Below, piece by piece: positions 51,450 through 59,697 of a stretch of DNA of 64,000 nucleotides. The stretch lies in assembly GCF_030518795.1 (NCBI RefSeq), contig NZ_CP130427.1, forward strand, positions 4,960,001 to 5,024,000, read 5' to 3'. A program made the position numbers and the translations under genes. How positions within the stretch are numbered: the first letter of the stretch is position 1; the number at the start of each line of letters is the position of its first letter. The DNA is from Micromonospora sp. NBRC 110009. Lineage in GTDB: Bacteria > Actinomycetota > Actinomycetes > Mycobacteriales > Micromonosporaceae. Below the pieces are notes generated by a model, which was not told the origin of the DNA, made no database searches, and worked only from the letters and a program-made list of their open reading frames with translations.

Positions 51450-52409
51450 TCAGGCGAGGGCGCGCAGCCGGGCGTTGAGTTCGCCGGCGAAGAAGTCGAG
51501 GAAGCCGTCCGGGTCCGGGCCGGCGTTCTGCAGGACGATGTGGTCGTAGCCGGCCTCCACGTACGCCCGGGCCTTGGCCAGGTGCGCCTCGGGATCCGGC
51601 CCGACGGAGAACTGCCGCCGGATGTGCTCGTCCTCCACCCAGACGGTCGCCGCGTCGAAGTTGACCGGGTTGGGCAGCTCGCTCATCACCTTCCAGCCGG
51701 TGACCGCCCACCGGCTGGTTTCCTTCGCGGCCCGGACCGCCTGCTCCTCGTCCGGGGCCCAGGCGAGGGGCACCTCCGCGTAGCGGGGGCCCTGCCCGCC
51801 GGCCGCCCGGTAGTCCTCGACGATGGCCGCCTTCGGCTCGGTGGCGAACAGCCCGTCGCCGAGTTCGGCGGCCATCGCCGCGGAGTCCTTCCCGCTGGCC
51901 GCGACGGCGATCACCGGGGGCGTGTCCGGCAGGTCGAAGACGCGGGCGTCCTCGAGCTGCAGGTGCCTTCCCTCGTACGACTGGTAGCCGCCCTGCCAGA
52001 GCAGCCGGATGATCTCCAGCGCCTCTCGCAGCCGCTCGTGCCGGCCGCGGACGCTCGGGAAGCCCTGCCCGACGACGTGCTCGTTGAGCCGCTCGCCGGC
52101 GCCCACCCCGAGGGTGAACCGCCCGTCGGAGATCAGCGCCAGGGTGGCGGCGGCCTGCGCGATGATCGCCGGGTGGTAGCGGACGCTCGGGCAGGTGACG
52201 CCGGTGGCCAGGCCGAGCGTGGTGGTCTTCGCCGCGATGGCCCCGAGGGCGCTCCAGGTGAAGCAGGAGTGACCCTGCACCTCCAGCCACGGGTGGTAGT
52301 GGTCGCTCATCTCGACGAAGTCGAATCCGGCCTGCTCCGCGCGGATCGCCTGGCGGATCAGCTCCTGCGGACCGAAGGCCTCCGAGGCCAGCTTGTAGCC
52401 GATCTGCAT
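51450..52409 (-). CDS. F420-dependent LLM-class oxidoreductase (G6PDH-like subfamily)
   Basis: Encodes 319 residues. The luciferase-like TIM-barrel pattern is clear: IGYKLASEAFGPQELIRQAI, FDFVEMSDHYHPWLEVQGHS, GLATGVTCPSVRYHPAIIAQ and LISDGRFTLGVGAGERLNEH. These features match F420-dependent glucose-6-phosphate dehydrogenase-like enzymes (the SDH-HPW loop and the GVGAGE glycine run). It should use reduced or oxidised F420, although the substrate is not determined. Typical of actinomycetes. Confidence 0.9.
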   Translation of the reverse strand: MQIGYKLASEAFGPQELIRQAIRAEQAGFDFVEMSDHYHPWLEVQGHSCFTWSALGAIAAKTTTLGLATGVTCPSVRYHPAIIAQAAATLALISDGRFTLGVGAGERLNEHVVGQGFPSVRGRHERLREALEIIRLLWQGGYQSYEGRHLQLEDARVFDLPDTPPVIAVAASGKDSAAMAAELGDGLFATEPKAAIVEDYRAAGGQGPRYAEVPLAWAPDEEQAVRAAKETSRWAVTGWKVMSELPNPVNFDAATVWVEDEHIRRQFSVGPDPEAHLAKARAYVEAGYDHIVLQNAGPDPDGFLDFFAGELNARLRALA

Positions 52410-52547
52410 GCCGGTACTCCCGTTCCCTGAGCGGCTGGACCGCTGCCCTTCCCGGCAGACGGCCGGACAAACGCCGCCCGGCCCGGGGAAGTCCAGCCTC
52501 CTAGGACGGCCTACGGAGCGTGACCCGCTGCCGTCCGGACACGACGA

Positions 52548-52578
52548 GGCCCGCGCCTCGGGGGAGCGGGCGCGGGCC
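52548..52578 (-). terminator. Hairpin downstream of the small membrane gene
   Basis: Perfect 10-base arms GGCCCGCGCC (52548-52557) and GGCGCGGGCC (52569-52578), lying 13-43 bases after the stop of the leftward gene at 52591. Confidence 0.65.
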
Positions 52579-52590
52579 AGGGGGGGTGAC

Positions 52591-52797
52591 CTACTTGGAC
52601 GGTTCGGGGAGCGTGCAGTCCACCTTGGGGTTGGCGCCGATGTAGTTCAGCGGACCGGCCACGATGGTGACCAGAATGGTGCCGGCCTCGGCGCAGTTGG
52701 TGTCGTCGTTGGCGTAGTAGCCGCGCTGACCGGCGGCGATCGCGCCGATGATGAGCCAGATGACGACCAGGACGCCGAGTATCGAGGTGCCGCGCAT
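52591..52797 (-). CDS. Small single-pass membrane protein
   Basis: Encodes 68 residues from an ATG with GGAGG upstream. One membrane helix (SILGVLVVIWLIIGAIAAG) is followed by an outer tail with two cysteines (TNCAEAG and VDCTLPEPSK) that may pair. Similar small proteins with GQRGYY after the helix are widespread in actinobacteria. Function unknown. It has its own terminator and an upstream AT-richer promoter region (52800-52900). Confidence 0.75.
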   Translation of the reverse strand: MRGTSILGVLVVIWLIIGAIAAGQRGYYANDDTNCAEAGTILVTIVAGPLNYIGANPKVDCTLPEPSK

Positions 52798-52914
52798 GGG
52801 TTGCCTCCACGGGGTTGTGGTGGATTCGAGGGTGGAGGTCATGTACCCAGCACGGGGGAACGGTCAAACGACGGCCGATATCGGCGCGGCTGATTTCGAC
52901 CATCGCGGATCGGG

Positions 52915-54120
52915 TCAGTGCGGCGGGTCCGGGTCCTCCGGCGGCTTGCCCCGGCTGCGCAGATAGTCGGCGACCGCCACCCCGACCAGCACCAGCATGG
53001 CGCCGAGCGCGGCGAACAGGGGCGGCAGGAAGAGGACGGCCGGCGCGATGGTGAGCAGGGCCAGCAGCCCGCCGGGGCGGGACAGCGACACCCGGCTGAA
53101 CACCTCGTACTCGAACGCGGCGCGACCGACCAGGAACATCGCCGGCCCGCCGAGGATGACCGCCATCCAGGCCGGCGGGGTGTGCCCGGTGGGCTCGAGC
53201 AGCACCAGGTCGAAGCCCGCGGCGGTGGTCACCACCCCGGCCACCATCAGCAGGTGGGTGTAGGGCGCGGTGTTCAAGAACCGGCTCGGTTCCTTCGACC
53301 GGGCGATGGCGTGCGGCAGCAGCTCCCCGGACTTGTGCACGTAGATCCGCCAGAGCAACAGGGTGGTGCTGAACGCGACGGCGAAGGCGACGAGGTTCTC
53401 CACCTCGGAGTGGTGGAGGCTGAAGACGGTTCCGGTGACCAGGATGGCGTCGCCCAGCGCGATGGTGAAGAACTGCTGGTACCGCTCGGAGAGGTGCTCG
53501 GCCGTGACGTTGCGTTGGGCGTCGGGCACCACGCCCAGGCCGGGCACCGGGTAGGCCAGCCGGAAGCCGACGTAGTCGATGGTCAGGGCCAGGGCCCAGA
53601 GCCACTCCCGGGCATCATCGTGGGTCAGTGCGCCACCGATCAGCCACGGCACCGCGGAGACGGCGAACCAGATGAAGATCCGGGCCGCTCGCCGCTGGGT
53701 CTGCCGGTGGTGCCGGACCGCCGGCATGAGGAACAGCCCGCGTCCGAGATGGATCGCCACGTACGTCCCGGCGAAGACCAGCCCCCGGGCGCCGAACGCC
53801 TCCGGGATGGCCGTGGTCATCAGCAGCGCGCCGAACATCACCGCGATGATCAGCAGTTTGATCTGCGGGCGCTGCGGGTCGTACATGTCGGTGACCAGGG
53901 TGGTGATCGCCCAGGTCCACCACATCGCCATCAGCATGATCAGGGCCTGGACGGCCCGTTCCCAACCCAGGTCGGTGATCAGTCCGCGGGAGATGAGGGC
54001 GAGCGCGACCACGTACACCAGGTCGAAGAAGAGTTCCAGCAGGGTCACCCGGCGGGGTGACTCGGCGTCGCGCACCGGGGGCCGCCGGCTGGCGGGTTGC
54101 TCCGGCGTGGCGAAGGGCAC
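52915..54120 (-). CDS. ltrA: Low temperature requirement A (LtrA) family membrane protein
   Basis: Encodes 401 residues from a GTG with CAGGAGCAG upstream. The LtrA signature is at the start (VTLLELFFDLVYVVALALIS) followed by about ten helices; other family marks are MWWTWAITTLVTDMYDPQRP, the AEHLSERYQQFFTIALGDAI motif with conserved Glu/Arg, and a C-terminal basic tail. The family is named from a Listeria cold-growth mutant; the biochemical role is unknown. Confidence 0.9.
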   Translation of the reverse strand: MPFATPEQPASRRPPVRDAESPRRVTLLELFFDLVYVVALALISRGLITDLGWERAVQALIMLMAMWWTWAITTLVTDMYDPQRPQIKLLIIAVMFGALLMTTAIPEAFGARGLVFAGTYVAIHLGRGLFLMPAVRHHRQTQRRAARIFIWFAVSAVPWLIGGALTHDDAREWLWALALTIDYVGFRLAYPVPGLGVVPDAQRNVTAEHLSERYQQFFTIALGDAILVTGTVFSLHHSEVENLVAFAVAFSTTLLLWRIYVHKSGELLPHAIARSKEPSRFLNTAPYTHLLMVAGVVTTAAGFDLVLLEPTGHTPPAWMAVILGGPAMFLVGRAAFEYEVFSRVSLSRPGGLLALLTIAPAVLFLPPLFAALGAMLVLVGVAVADYLRSRGKPPEDPDPPH

Positions 54121-54278
54121 GAGCTGCTCCTGCGGTGGCGGATCGGCGCGGCGGGCCGTCCGGCCCCTCACCGAAGGTAGCGACGGCCACCCGGAACTGT
54201 GTCCGGTTTCATCCTTTTGGTCGGATCCCTGCGGCGGGCCCCGGGCCCGCCCCGCGGCCATGCGGTCCCGGAACGGCC

Positions 54279-54313
54279 CGGGCCGGTGGTGACGGTCGGT
54301 CACCACCGGCCCG
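54279..54313 (-). terminator. 15-base perfect hairpin after the helix-hairpin-helix gene
   Basis: Arms at 54279-54293 and 54299-54313 are exact reverse complements with a 5-base loop, starting about 20 bases after the leftward stop codon at 54334. This is one of the strongest terminators in the window. Confidence 0.85.
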
Positions 54314-54333
54314 GCACGGCCTCGGGGCGCCCG

Positions 54334-55077
54334 TCAGGGAAGCACCTCGTCCGCTTCGGCGCGGGCCCCGGCCAGCAACTTGGCCTGCTGCGGCCAGGTC
54401 GCCAGGCTCGACGTGGCGCGCAGACCGGCGGCCTTGATGGTCTCCCGCAGCGCCGCCTCGTCCAGTTCGGCGAGCTGCTGGTAGGTGCGGATGCCGGCGC
54501 TCTGCAGTGCGGCGGCCATCTTCGGCCCGATGCCCTGGATCCGCCGGAAGTCGTCCGGGGCACCCTGGTCGGCGGCACCGTCCAGCTCGGCCGGGACGGC
54601 GTCCGCCACCGCGTCGCGCGGCGCGGGGACGACCACCGGCGCCACCTCCGGCGTGTCCGTCGTCGCCGGCTCCTCCGCCACTACGACCGGCGCGGGCTCG
54701 GCCACCGCCGGCTCGACATCGGCGTCGGCGGGCTCCGCCTCGGCGGCGCGCGCCGCCACCGGCGCGGTGCTCCCGGCCGGCTCGGCGGACGGCAGCGGGG
54801 TGGCCTCGGCGGCCAGGGTGGCGGCGGCCGGGGGAGCGTCCTGCTCGGCCGGCACCGGCTCCTCGGTCACCGCGGCGGGCGGGGGGACCTCGTCGACGAC
54901 GGCCGTCGGCCGCTCCTGGTCGACGACGGCGTCCGCCTCGGCGGCGTCGGTGGCCGGTGCACCCTCCACGGTGGGCGACGCCGGGCCGCCGGCGCTCCGG
55001 CGGCCCATCACCACCCAGCCGACCACCAGGCCCACGAGCAGGACCAGGATGACGACCAGCCATTGCCCGAAACTCAC
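54334..55077 (-). CDS. Membrane-anchored protein with C-terminal helix-hairpin-helix domain
   Basis: Encodes 247 residues from a GTG with GGAGG 7 bases upstream. One N-terminal helix (GQWLVVILVLLVGLVVGWVV) anchors it; a 130-residue Ala/Pro/Glu/Val-rich linker follows. The last 70 residues are a helix-hairpin-helix domain (DDFRRIQGIGPKMAAALQSA; GIRTYQQLAELDEAALRETI). That domain usually binds DNA or proteins nonspecifically. With the linker it would sit in the cytoplasm tethered to the membrane. Role unknown; possibly chromosome-membrane contact. Confidence 0.75.
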   Translation of the reverse strand: MSFGQWLVVILVLLVGLVVGWVVMGRRSAGGPASPTVEGAPATDAAEADAVVDQERPTAVVDEVPPPAAVTEEPVPAEQDAPPAAATLAAEATPLPSAEPAGSTAPVAARAAEAEPADADVEPAVAEPAPVVVAEEPATTDTPEVAPVVVPAPRDAVADAVPAELDGAADQGAPDDFRRIQGIGPKMAAALQSAGIRTYQQLAELDEAALRETIKAAGLRATSSLATWPQQAKLLAGARAEADEVLP

Positions 55078-55255
55078 GGCCAACCTCCTCGTATGTGTGT
55101 GCACGACAGTCGCGGTAAAAACTCGGGGCAGCTTCGCACACCCACGCCGGGGACGACAGAGAGGTCGGCGGGTTCGATCGCTGGTGGGACGGCGTCGTGT
55201 CGCCGGGTGGCGGTGGGATGACCGAGCGTGTGCCGCGACCGCTGGGAAAGGAGGC

Positions 55256-55292
55256 GTCCCGGACCCCCCGTGGCGTGAGCGGGGTCCGGGAC
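55256..55292 (-). terminator. Perfect 12-base hairpin after the leftward TcmI-type cyclase gene
   Basis: Arms GTCCCGGACCCC (55256-55267) and GGGGTCCGGGAC (55281-55292) with a 13-base loop, 32 bases after the stop of the cyclase gene. It marks the left end of the polyketide locus. Confidence 0.8.
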
Positions 55293-55323
55293 ATCGGTCC
55301 GGTCGCCGGGGTCCGAGGCGGCG

Positions 55324-55683
55324 TCAGCAGAGCGGGCGGCGGATCGGCGCGTCGAGCGCGTCCCAGCTCGCGTCCCAGCTGTAGAAGCAGGCGGCGACGG
55401 CGTCCCGCGGCGAACGCCAGGTCGGCAGGTACGGCGATGTGTGCGCCGAGAGCCGCTCGTTGACGCGGCGGTACAGCGGGTGGTCCCGCGCCTCGGCCGC
55501 CACGTCCGGGTCGACGTCGGTGGTTTCCATCAGGTGTACGCAGAGGTCGTGCAGCGAGTACAACGACCGGTGCCGGACCCCGGTCAGCCGGGGGAGCTCG
55601 GTCGCGTCGGACTCGGCGAGGATCTGCGCCACCCGTCCCTCCGCCCCCGGCACGATCCGGCTGACCACCAACAGTCGACTCAT
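55324..55683 (-). CDS. TcmI-type polyketide cyclase
   Basis: Encodes 119 residues from an ATG with GAGAGGGG upstream. It matches the TcmI ferredoxin-like cyclases of type II polyketide clusters: VGRVA-type start, ESDATELPRLTGVRHRSLYS, LHDLCVHLMETTD and SPYLPTWRSPRDAVAACFY. Such enzymes close a late ring on the aromatic polyketide. A second, clearly related copy starts the rightward operon at 57089. It lies downstream of the SARP gene on the same strand, about 160 bases away. Confidence 0.88.
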   Translation of the reverse strand: MSRLLVVSRIVPGAEGRVAQILAESDATELPRLTGVRHRSLYSLHDLCVHLMETTDVDPDVAAEARDHPLYRRVNERLSAHTSPYLPTWRSPRDAVAACFYSWDASWDALDAPIRRPLC

Positions 55684-55843
55684 CGGGACCCCTCTCGCCG
55701 GTGACGCCCCTGACCTCGGGGTCGAGGGGGCGTCGGAGACCGTGTGGGCCACACCCTGCCCGAGTCGCTGTTACCTGGACGTCACCGCCTGTCGGCCGGC
55801 GGTGACACCGGTCGTGACGTCCCGTGTGGGTGGTGCCGGCGGC

Positions 55844-56674
55844 TCAGCGCGAGCCGGGCGCGGTGGGTGCGTTCGGGCCGCGCTGCGGGGCCGGGCCGGC
55901 CCGGTCGGGCCGGCGCGGGGGCGACTCCCGCCGGGTGGCGCGCCGGATCGGGGCGAGGGTCTCGGCGAGCAGCGCCGACATCGCCGGAGAGGGCTCCAGC
56001 CGCAGCTCGCGCAGGAGCAGGTCGCGATAGACGTAGAAGGCGTGCACCGCCTCGAACGCGTTGCCCTCGGCCAGGTGGATGCGGACCACCAGGCGGTGCG
56101 GGGTCTCCCGCAACGGCTCGGCGGCCATCGCCTCCAGGGCCGCCTCCAGGGCCTCGCCGTGCCGGCCGGCCGCGAGGTGGTTGCCGGCGAGGTCCTCCAG
56201 CATGTGCAGGCGGAGCTGGCGCAGCCGTTCCCGCTCCAGCAGCACCCAGTCGTCGTACCAGCCGGGCAGCAGGTCGTGCCGGCCGGTGACGCCGCCGGCG
56301 CGGGGGACCTGGCCGTCGCGGACCTGGGCGGCGGCCTCGACCAGCTCGTCGACGTCGAGGTGGACCGAGGTGCCCAGCCGGACGGTGTCCCCGTCGGTCA
56401 GCAGCGGGCAGCAGGGGTCCTGGCGCAACCGCCACAGCGCGGTGCGCAGCGACGACAGCGCCCGCTCCTCGGAGGTCTCCGGCCAGAGCAGGCCCGCCAG
56501 ATGACTGCGGGTGGCGGCCGGTTGCAGTCCGATCAGAGCGATGACGCGTTGCAGGCCCCGGGGCACCACCACCGGGGCATCGTCGTGCAGCAGCCGGAAG
56601 CCACCCAGCAGGTGCAGTGACACCCGCGGCGTGAACGGGTCGCCGGCCGTCGGCATCCTCGATTGACCGGACAC
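55844..56674 (-). CDS. SARP-family pathway-specific activator
   Basis: Encodes 276 residues. Residues 15-105 form an OmpR-like winged helix (VSLHLLGGFRLLHDDAPVVV; LQRVIALIGLQPAATRSHLA; SLRTALWRLRQDPCCPLLTD). A BTAD domain follows (VDELVEAAAQV; LLPGWYDDWVLLERERLRQL; HRLVVRIHLAEGNAFEAVHA). No ATPase is attached, so it is a small SARP such as ActII-ORF4. It should bind direct repeats in the 414-base gap and activate the divergent acc-pks operon. The last 30 residues are Pro/Arg-rich. Confidence 0.92.
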   Translation of the reverse strand: MSGQSRMPTAGDPFTPRVSLHLLGGFRLLHDDAPVVVPRGLQRVIALIGLQPAATRSHLAGLLWPETSEERALSSLRTALWRLRQDPCCPLLTDGDTVRLGTSVHLDVDELVEAAAQVRDGQVPRAGGVTGRHDLLPGWYDDWVLLERERLRQLRLHMLEDLAGNHLAAGRHGEALEAALEAMAAEPLRETPHRLVVRIHLAEGNAFEAVHAFYVYRDLLLRELRLEPSPAMSALLAETLAPIRRATRRESPPRRPDRAGPAPQRGPNAPTAPGSR

Positions 56675-56805
56675 GGGCGCACCCCCTGCACCGGAACCTT
56701 CGTCCCTAGTCTCCCCTGATGCCCGGCTCGGCTGCCCGCGACCACGGTGTCGGAACGGCTCTGCCCCGGCGGCAGACGCCGCGGTCGCCGGGCTCCCTGA
56801 ACGGA

Positions 56806-56834
56806 GATTAACAACGGCGGTTACGCTGGGTCAA
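56806..56834 (-). promoter_or_regulatory. Candidate promoter of the SARP gene
   Basis: On the minus strand TTGACC (-35) and TTAATC (-10) are separated by exactly 17 bases. Transcription would start about 125 bases before the SARP start codon. A second TTGACG lies 14 bases further upstream. Confidence 0.5.
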
Positions 56835-56952
56835 CGGCTGATCGTCAATGTGACCATCCCGGTAGGAGCTTCGAAAAGCAGCGCTGAACTGCGAAAAACT
56901 GTCGCTATTCACATACGGCAGATGATCTTTAGATAGCTGGCGCACAGGTTGC

Positions 56953-56970
56953 GTCAACGCAGCGTCACGA
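56953..56970 (+). promoter_or_regulatory. Candidate SARP-binding heptamer repeat
   Basis: GTCAACG (56953-56959) and GTCACGA (56964-56970) are direct heptamers with a 4-base spacer, the 11-base period of SARP sites. Eight bases later comes TCTGGATAG, a plausible -10 region, which is the usual SARP-promoter geometry. Another GTCAACG/GTCAATG pair occurs at 56830 and 56844. Confidence 0.5.
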
Positions 56971-57088
56971 CTTTCCAATCTGGATAGCGGCGGGGTGACG
57001 CGACGTAGACGCTGCCGGCGGCACCGTGGCGGGAGTCGTCTGGCGGGACCGTGGCACACACCCGGTCACGCCCCAGGGGAGGCCGTCC

Positions 57089-57421
57089 ATGGAGCGCTCA
57101 CTCATCGTCGCCAAGGTGATGCCGACCGCCGAGGATCGGGTTGCCGAGATCTTCGCGGAGTCGGACGCGACCGACCTGCCCGGCCTGGTCGGCGTCCGGC
57201 ACCGGTCGCTCTACCGGCTGCACGACCTGTACGTCCATCTCCTGGAGACGGAGCTGCCGGCCGAGGGCGTGGTGGAGGACGCTCGGGGGCACCCCGAGTT
57301 CATCCGGGTCAGCGAGCGGCTGCGGCCGTACGTCTCGCCGTACCTGCCGACCTGGCGCTCGCCCCGGGACGCGATGGCCCACTGCTTCTACCGGTACGAC
57401 GCCCCCGGGCGGCGGCCGTGA
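57089..57421 (+). CDS. TcmI-type polyketide cyclase, second copy
   Basis: Encodes 110 residues from an ATG with AGGGGAGG upstream. It shares with the 55324 copy the segments ESDATDLPGLVGVRHRSLY, RLHDLYVHLLETE and SPYLPTWRSPRDAMAHCFY. It is the first gene of the rightward biosynthetic operon and its TGA overlaps the acc start (GTGA). Two TcmI-type cyclases suggest a polyketide with several fused rings. Confidence 0.88.
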   Translation: MERSLIVAKVMPTAEDRVAEIFAESDATDLPGLVGVRHRSLYRLHDLYVHLLETELPAEGVVEDARGHPEFIRVSERLRPYVSPYLPTWRSPRDAMAHCFYRYDAPGRRP

Positions 57422-59118
57422 CCACCACCGCGCCCCGCGACGAACAGCTCTGGTCACGCTGCGACGGCTGCGCCTCGCTGCTCTACCGCAAGCGGCTGCG
57501 CCGCAACCTCGACGTCTGCCCCGAGTGCGGGTCGCACGCCCGGCTGGACGCCCCCGACCGGGTGGCCCAGCTGGTCGACCCGGACTCGTTCACCCCGCTG
57601 CCGGACCCGCCGCCCCGGGTGGACCCGATCGGCTTCGTCGACGCGCTGCCGTACCCGCACCGGCTCAGCGCCGCGCGCGCCGGCACCGGCCTGGACGAGG
57701 CGGTGCTCTGCGGCACCGCCCGCATCGGCGGGCACCCGGTGGCGCTCGCGGTGATGGACTTCCGGTTCCTCGGCGGCAGCCTGGGCTGCGCGGTCGGCGA
57801 GCTGATCACCCGCGCCGCGGAACGCGCGCAGGCGGACGAGGTGCCGCTGGTGCTGGTCACCGCCTCCGGCGGCGCCCGGATGCAGGAGGGCGCACTGTCG
57901 CTGATGCAGATGGCCACGGTCAGCCAGGCCATCGCCGGGCTGCGCGAGGCGGGCCTGCTCACGGTCAGCGTCATCACCGACCCGACCTACGGCGGAGTGG
58001 CGGCTTCCTTCGCCACCAACACCGACGTGGTGCTCGCCGAGAGCGGCGCGCGGATGGGCTTCGCCGGACCCCGGGTGATCCGCCAGGTCACCGGCGCCAC
58101 CCTGCCCGAGGGTTTCCAGACCGCCGAATTCCTGCTCCGGCACGGCCAGATCGACATGGTGGTGCCCCGGCACGCGCTGCGCGGCCGGCTGACCGCCCTG
58201 CTCGCCGCGGCCCGCGCCGGCAGGGCGGGGCGGCGTCCGCCCGTACCCCGGCAGGCGCCGGCGCGGCGGCCCGCGCCCGCCGCCGGCGCCACGACGGCCG
58301 GCCCGCCGCCGGACGCGTGGGAGACGGTACGCACGGCCCGCCACCCCGGCCGACCCACCACTCTGGACTACCTGGAGATCGCCTTCGACGGCTTCGTCGA
58401 GCTGCACGGCGACCGCCTGGGTGCGGACTGCCCGGCGGTCATCGGCGGGCTGGCCCGGCTCGACGGCCGGCCGGTGATGGTGATCGGCCACCAGAAGGGA
58501 CACACCACCGCCGAGCTGGTGGCCCACAACTTCGGCATGGCCAGCCCCGCCGGGCACCGCAAGGCGTTGCGGCTGATGCGGCTGGCGGCCCGGCTCGGCC
58601 TGCCGGTGGTCACCCTGGTGGACACCCCCGGCGCGGACCCCGGGGTGGGCGCGGAGCAGCAGGGGCAGGCGGCGGCGATCGCCGAGAACATCCTGGCGCT
58701 GAGCGTGCTGCCCACCCCGGTGGTGGCGGTGGTCACCGGCGAGGGCGGCAGCGGCGGGGCGCTCGCCCTCGCCGTCGCCGACCGGGTGCTGATGCTCGAA
58801 CACGCGGTCTACTCGGTGATCAGCCCGGAGGGCTGCGCCGCGATCCTCTGGCCGGACAGCTCCGCCGCCCCGCAGGCCGCCCGCGCGCTGCGGCTCACCG
58901 CCGCCGACCTGTGCCGGCTCGGGGTGGTGGACGAGGTGGTGCCCGAACCGTCGCCCGCCGCCCACGGCGATCCGACGGCCGCCGCCGACCTGCTCGGCCG
59001 GGCGGTCGCGGCGAACCTCGCCGGGCTGCTCGACGTGCCGCCGGCCACCCTGGTGCGCCGCCGCCGGCACCGGTTCCGGGGCTACGGGGCGGCCCGCACG
59101 GTGGGGGTGGCCCGGTGA
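57418..59118 (+). CDS. accDA: Fused acetyl-CoA carboxylase carboxyltransferase, beta-alpha (AccD-AccA)
   Basis: Encodes 566 residues. The N-terminal half is AccD-like with a zinc ribbon (CDGCASLLYRKRL, then VCPECGSHARL; spacing C-x2-C-x15-C-x2-C) and the crotonase core VTASGGARMQEGALSLMQM. After an Ala/Pro/Arg-rich linker (about residues 270-300) the AccA-like half has YLEIAFDGFVELHGDRLGAD, HNFGMASPAGHRKALRLMRL, LVDTPGADPGVGAEQQGQAA and VVTGEGGSGGALALAVADRV. It transfers CO2 from carboxybiotin to acetyl-CoA to make malonyl-CoA. Placement inside the operon indicates a dedicated extender-unit supply for the polyketide synthase. Confidence 0.93.
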   Translation: MTTTAPRDEQLWSRCDGCASLLYRKRLRRNLDVCPECGSHARLDAPDRVAQLVDPDSFTPLPDPPPRVDPIGFVDALPYPHRLSAARAGTGLDEAVLCGTARIGGHPVALAVMDFRFLGGSLGCAVGELITRAAERAQADEVPLVLVTASGGARMQEGALSLMQMATVSQAIAGLREAGLLTVSVITDPTYGGVAASFATNTDVVLAESGARMGFAGPRVIRQVTGATLPEGFQTAEFLLRHGQIDMVVPRHALRGRLTALLAAARAGRAGRRPPVPRQAPARRPAPAAGATTAGPPPDAWETVRTARHPGRPTTLDYLEIAFDGFVELHGDRLGADCPAVIGGLARLDGRPVMVIGHQKGHTTAELVAHNFGMASPAGHRKALRLMRLAARLGLPVVTLVDTPGADPGVGAEQQGQAAAIAENILALSVLPTPVVAVVTGEGGSGGALALAVADRVLMLEHAVYSVISPEGCAAILWPDSSAAPQAARALRLTAADLCRLGVVDEVVPEPSPAAHGDPTAAADLLGRAVAANLAGLLDVPPATLVRRRRHRFRGYGAARTVGVAR

Positions 59119-59177
59119 GCGCGAGGAGTGAGCCGGTTCTGCGAGCCCCGCGGTCGCGAAAGGAGGTGACGCGGTGA
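59115..59177 (+). CDS. 20-codon linker ORF between accDA and accB
   Basis: A GTG overlaps the accDA stop (GTGA), and 20 codons (reading MSARSEPVLRAPRSRKEVTR) end in a TGA that overlaps the next GTG. The segment resembles the second linker ORF and looks like a tandem repeat of a start-associated sequence. AAAGGAGG inside its end could serve the following starts. It may only couple translation, with no functional peptide. Confidence 0.35.
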   Translation: MSARSEPVLRAPRSRKEVTR

Positions 59178-59224
59178 GCGCGATTCGGCGAGCCCCGCAG
59201 CCGCGAACGGGGGTGGCACCGTGA
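59174..59224 (+). CDS. 16-codon linker ORF between accDA and accB
   Basis: This second mini-ORF (MSAIRRAPQPRTGVAP) starts in the stop of the first and ends in a TGA overlapping the accB GTG. Its DNA repeats the pattern GTGAGCGCGA ... CGAGCCCCGC ... CGCGAA of the first unit. It is probably a duplicated leader that keeps ribosomes moving from accDA to accB. Confidence 0.35.
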   Translation: MSAIRRAPQPRTGVAP

Positions 59225-59697
59225 GCGCGGCGGAGGGTTCCGACGCGGTGCTGAAGGGGCTACGCCGGCAGGCCCGCAAGCTCGTGGCCGAGCTGACCGG
59301 CCCGGTGCGCCGGGTGCGGCTGCGCAGCGGCGCGACGATGCTGGAGGTGGAGTGGCACGGGCCGGCCCAGCCGGCGCCCGCGCCGCGTACCGACCCCGAG
59401 CCGGTCCCGGTGCCAGCGGTGGAGCCGACGACCGGGGTGGACCGGCTGGCCGTGCGAGCGCCCGTGGTGGGCACCTTCTACCGGTCCCCGGAACCCGGCG
59501 CGCCGCCCTTCGTCGCCGTCGGCGACCTGGTCCGGCCCGGCCAGGTGGTCGGCATCGTCGAGGCGATGAAGCTGATGAACGAGGTCACCGCCGGCCAGGC
59601 CGGCCGGGTGGTCGAGCTGCTGGTGGAGGACGGCAAACCCGTCGAGTACGACCAGCCGCTGATCGCCCTGGAACCGACGAGCGGGCGGGGTGACTGA
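59221..59697 (+). CDS. accB: Biotin carboxyl carrier protein of acetyl-CoA carboxylase
   Basis: Encodes 158 residues from a GTG. Residues 1-50 are the AccB N-terminal region, followed by a Pro/Ala linker and the biotinyl domain starting VRAPVVGTFYRSPEPGAPPF. The biotin acceptor is Lys117 in EAMKLMNEV. It shuttles carboxybiotin from the biotin carboxylase to the fused carboxyltransferase. Its stop overlaps the next ATG (TGATG). Confidence 0.95.
   Translation: MSAAEGSDAVLKGLRRQARKLVAELTGPVRRVRLRSGATMLEVEWHGPAQPAPAPRTDPEPVPVPAVEPTTGVDRLAVRAPVVGTFYRSPEPGAPPFVAVGDLVRPGQVVGIVEAMKLMNEVTAGQAGRVVELLVEDGKPVEYDQPLIALEPTSGRGD

Larger units (their letters stand above)
56675..57088. promoter_or_regulatory. 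Bidirectional control region of the polyketide locus
   Basis: This 414-base gap separates the SARP gene from the cyclase-acc-pks operon. About 56800-56990 is clearly less GC-rich than the flanks. It contains a sigma-70-like promoter for the SARP gene and a SARP-like direct repeat facing the operon, both listed separately. No small gene was recognised inside it. Confidence 0.7.
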
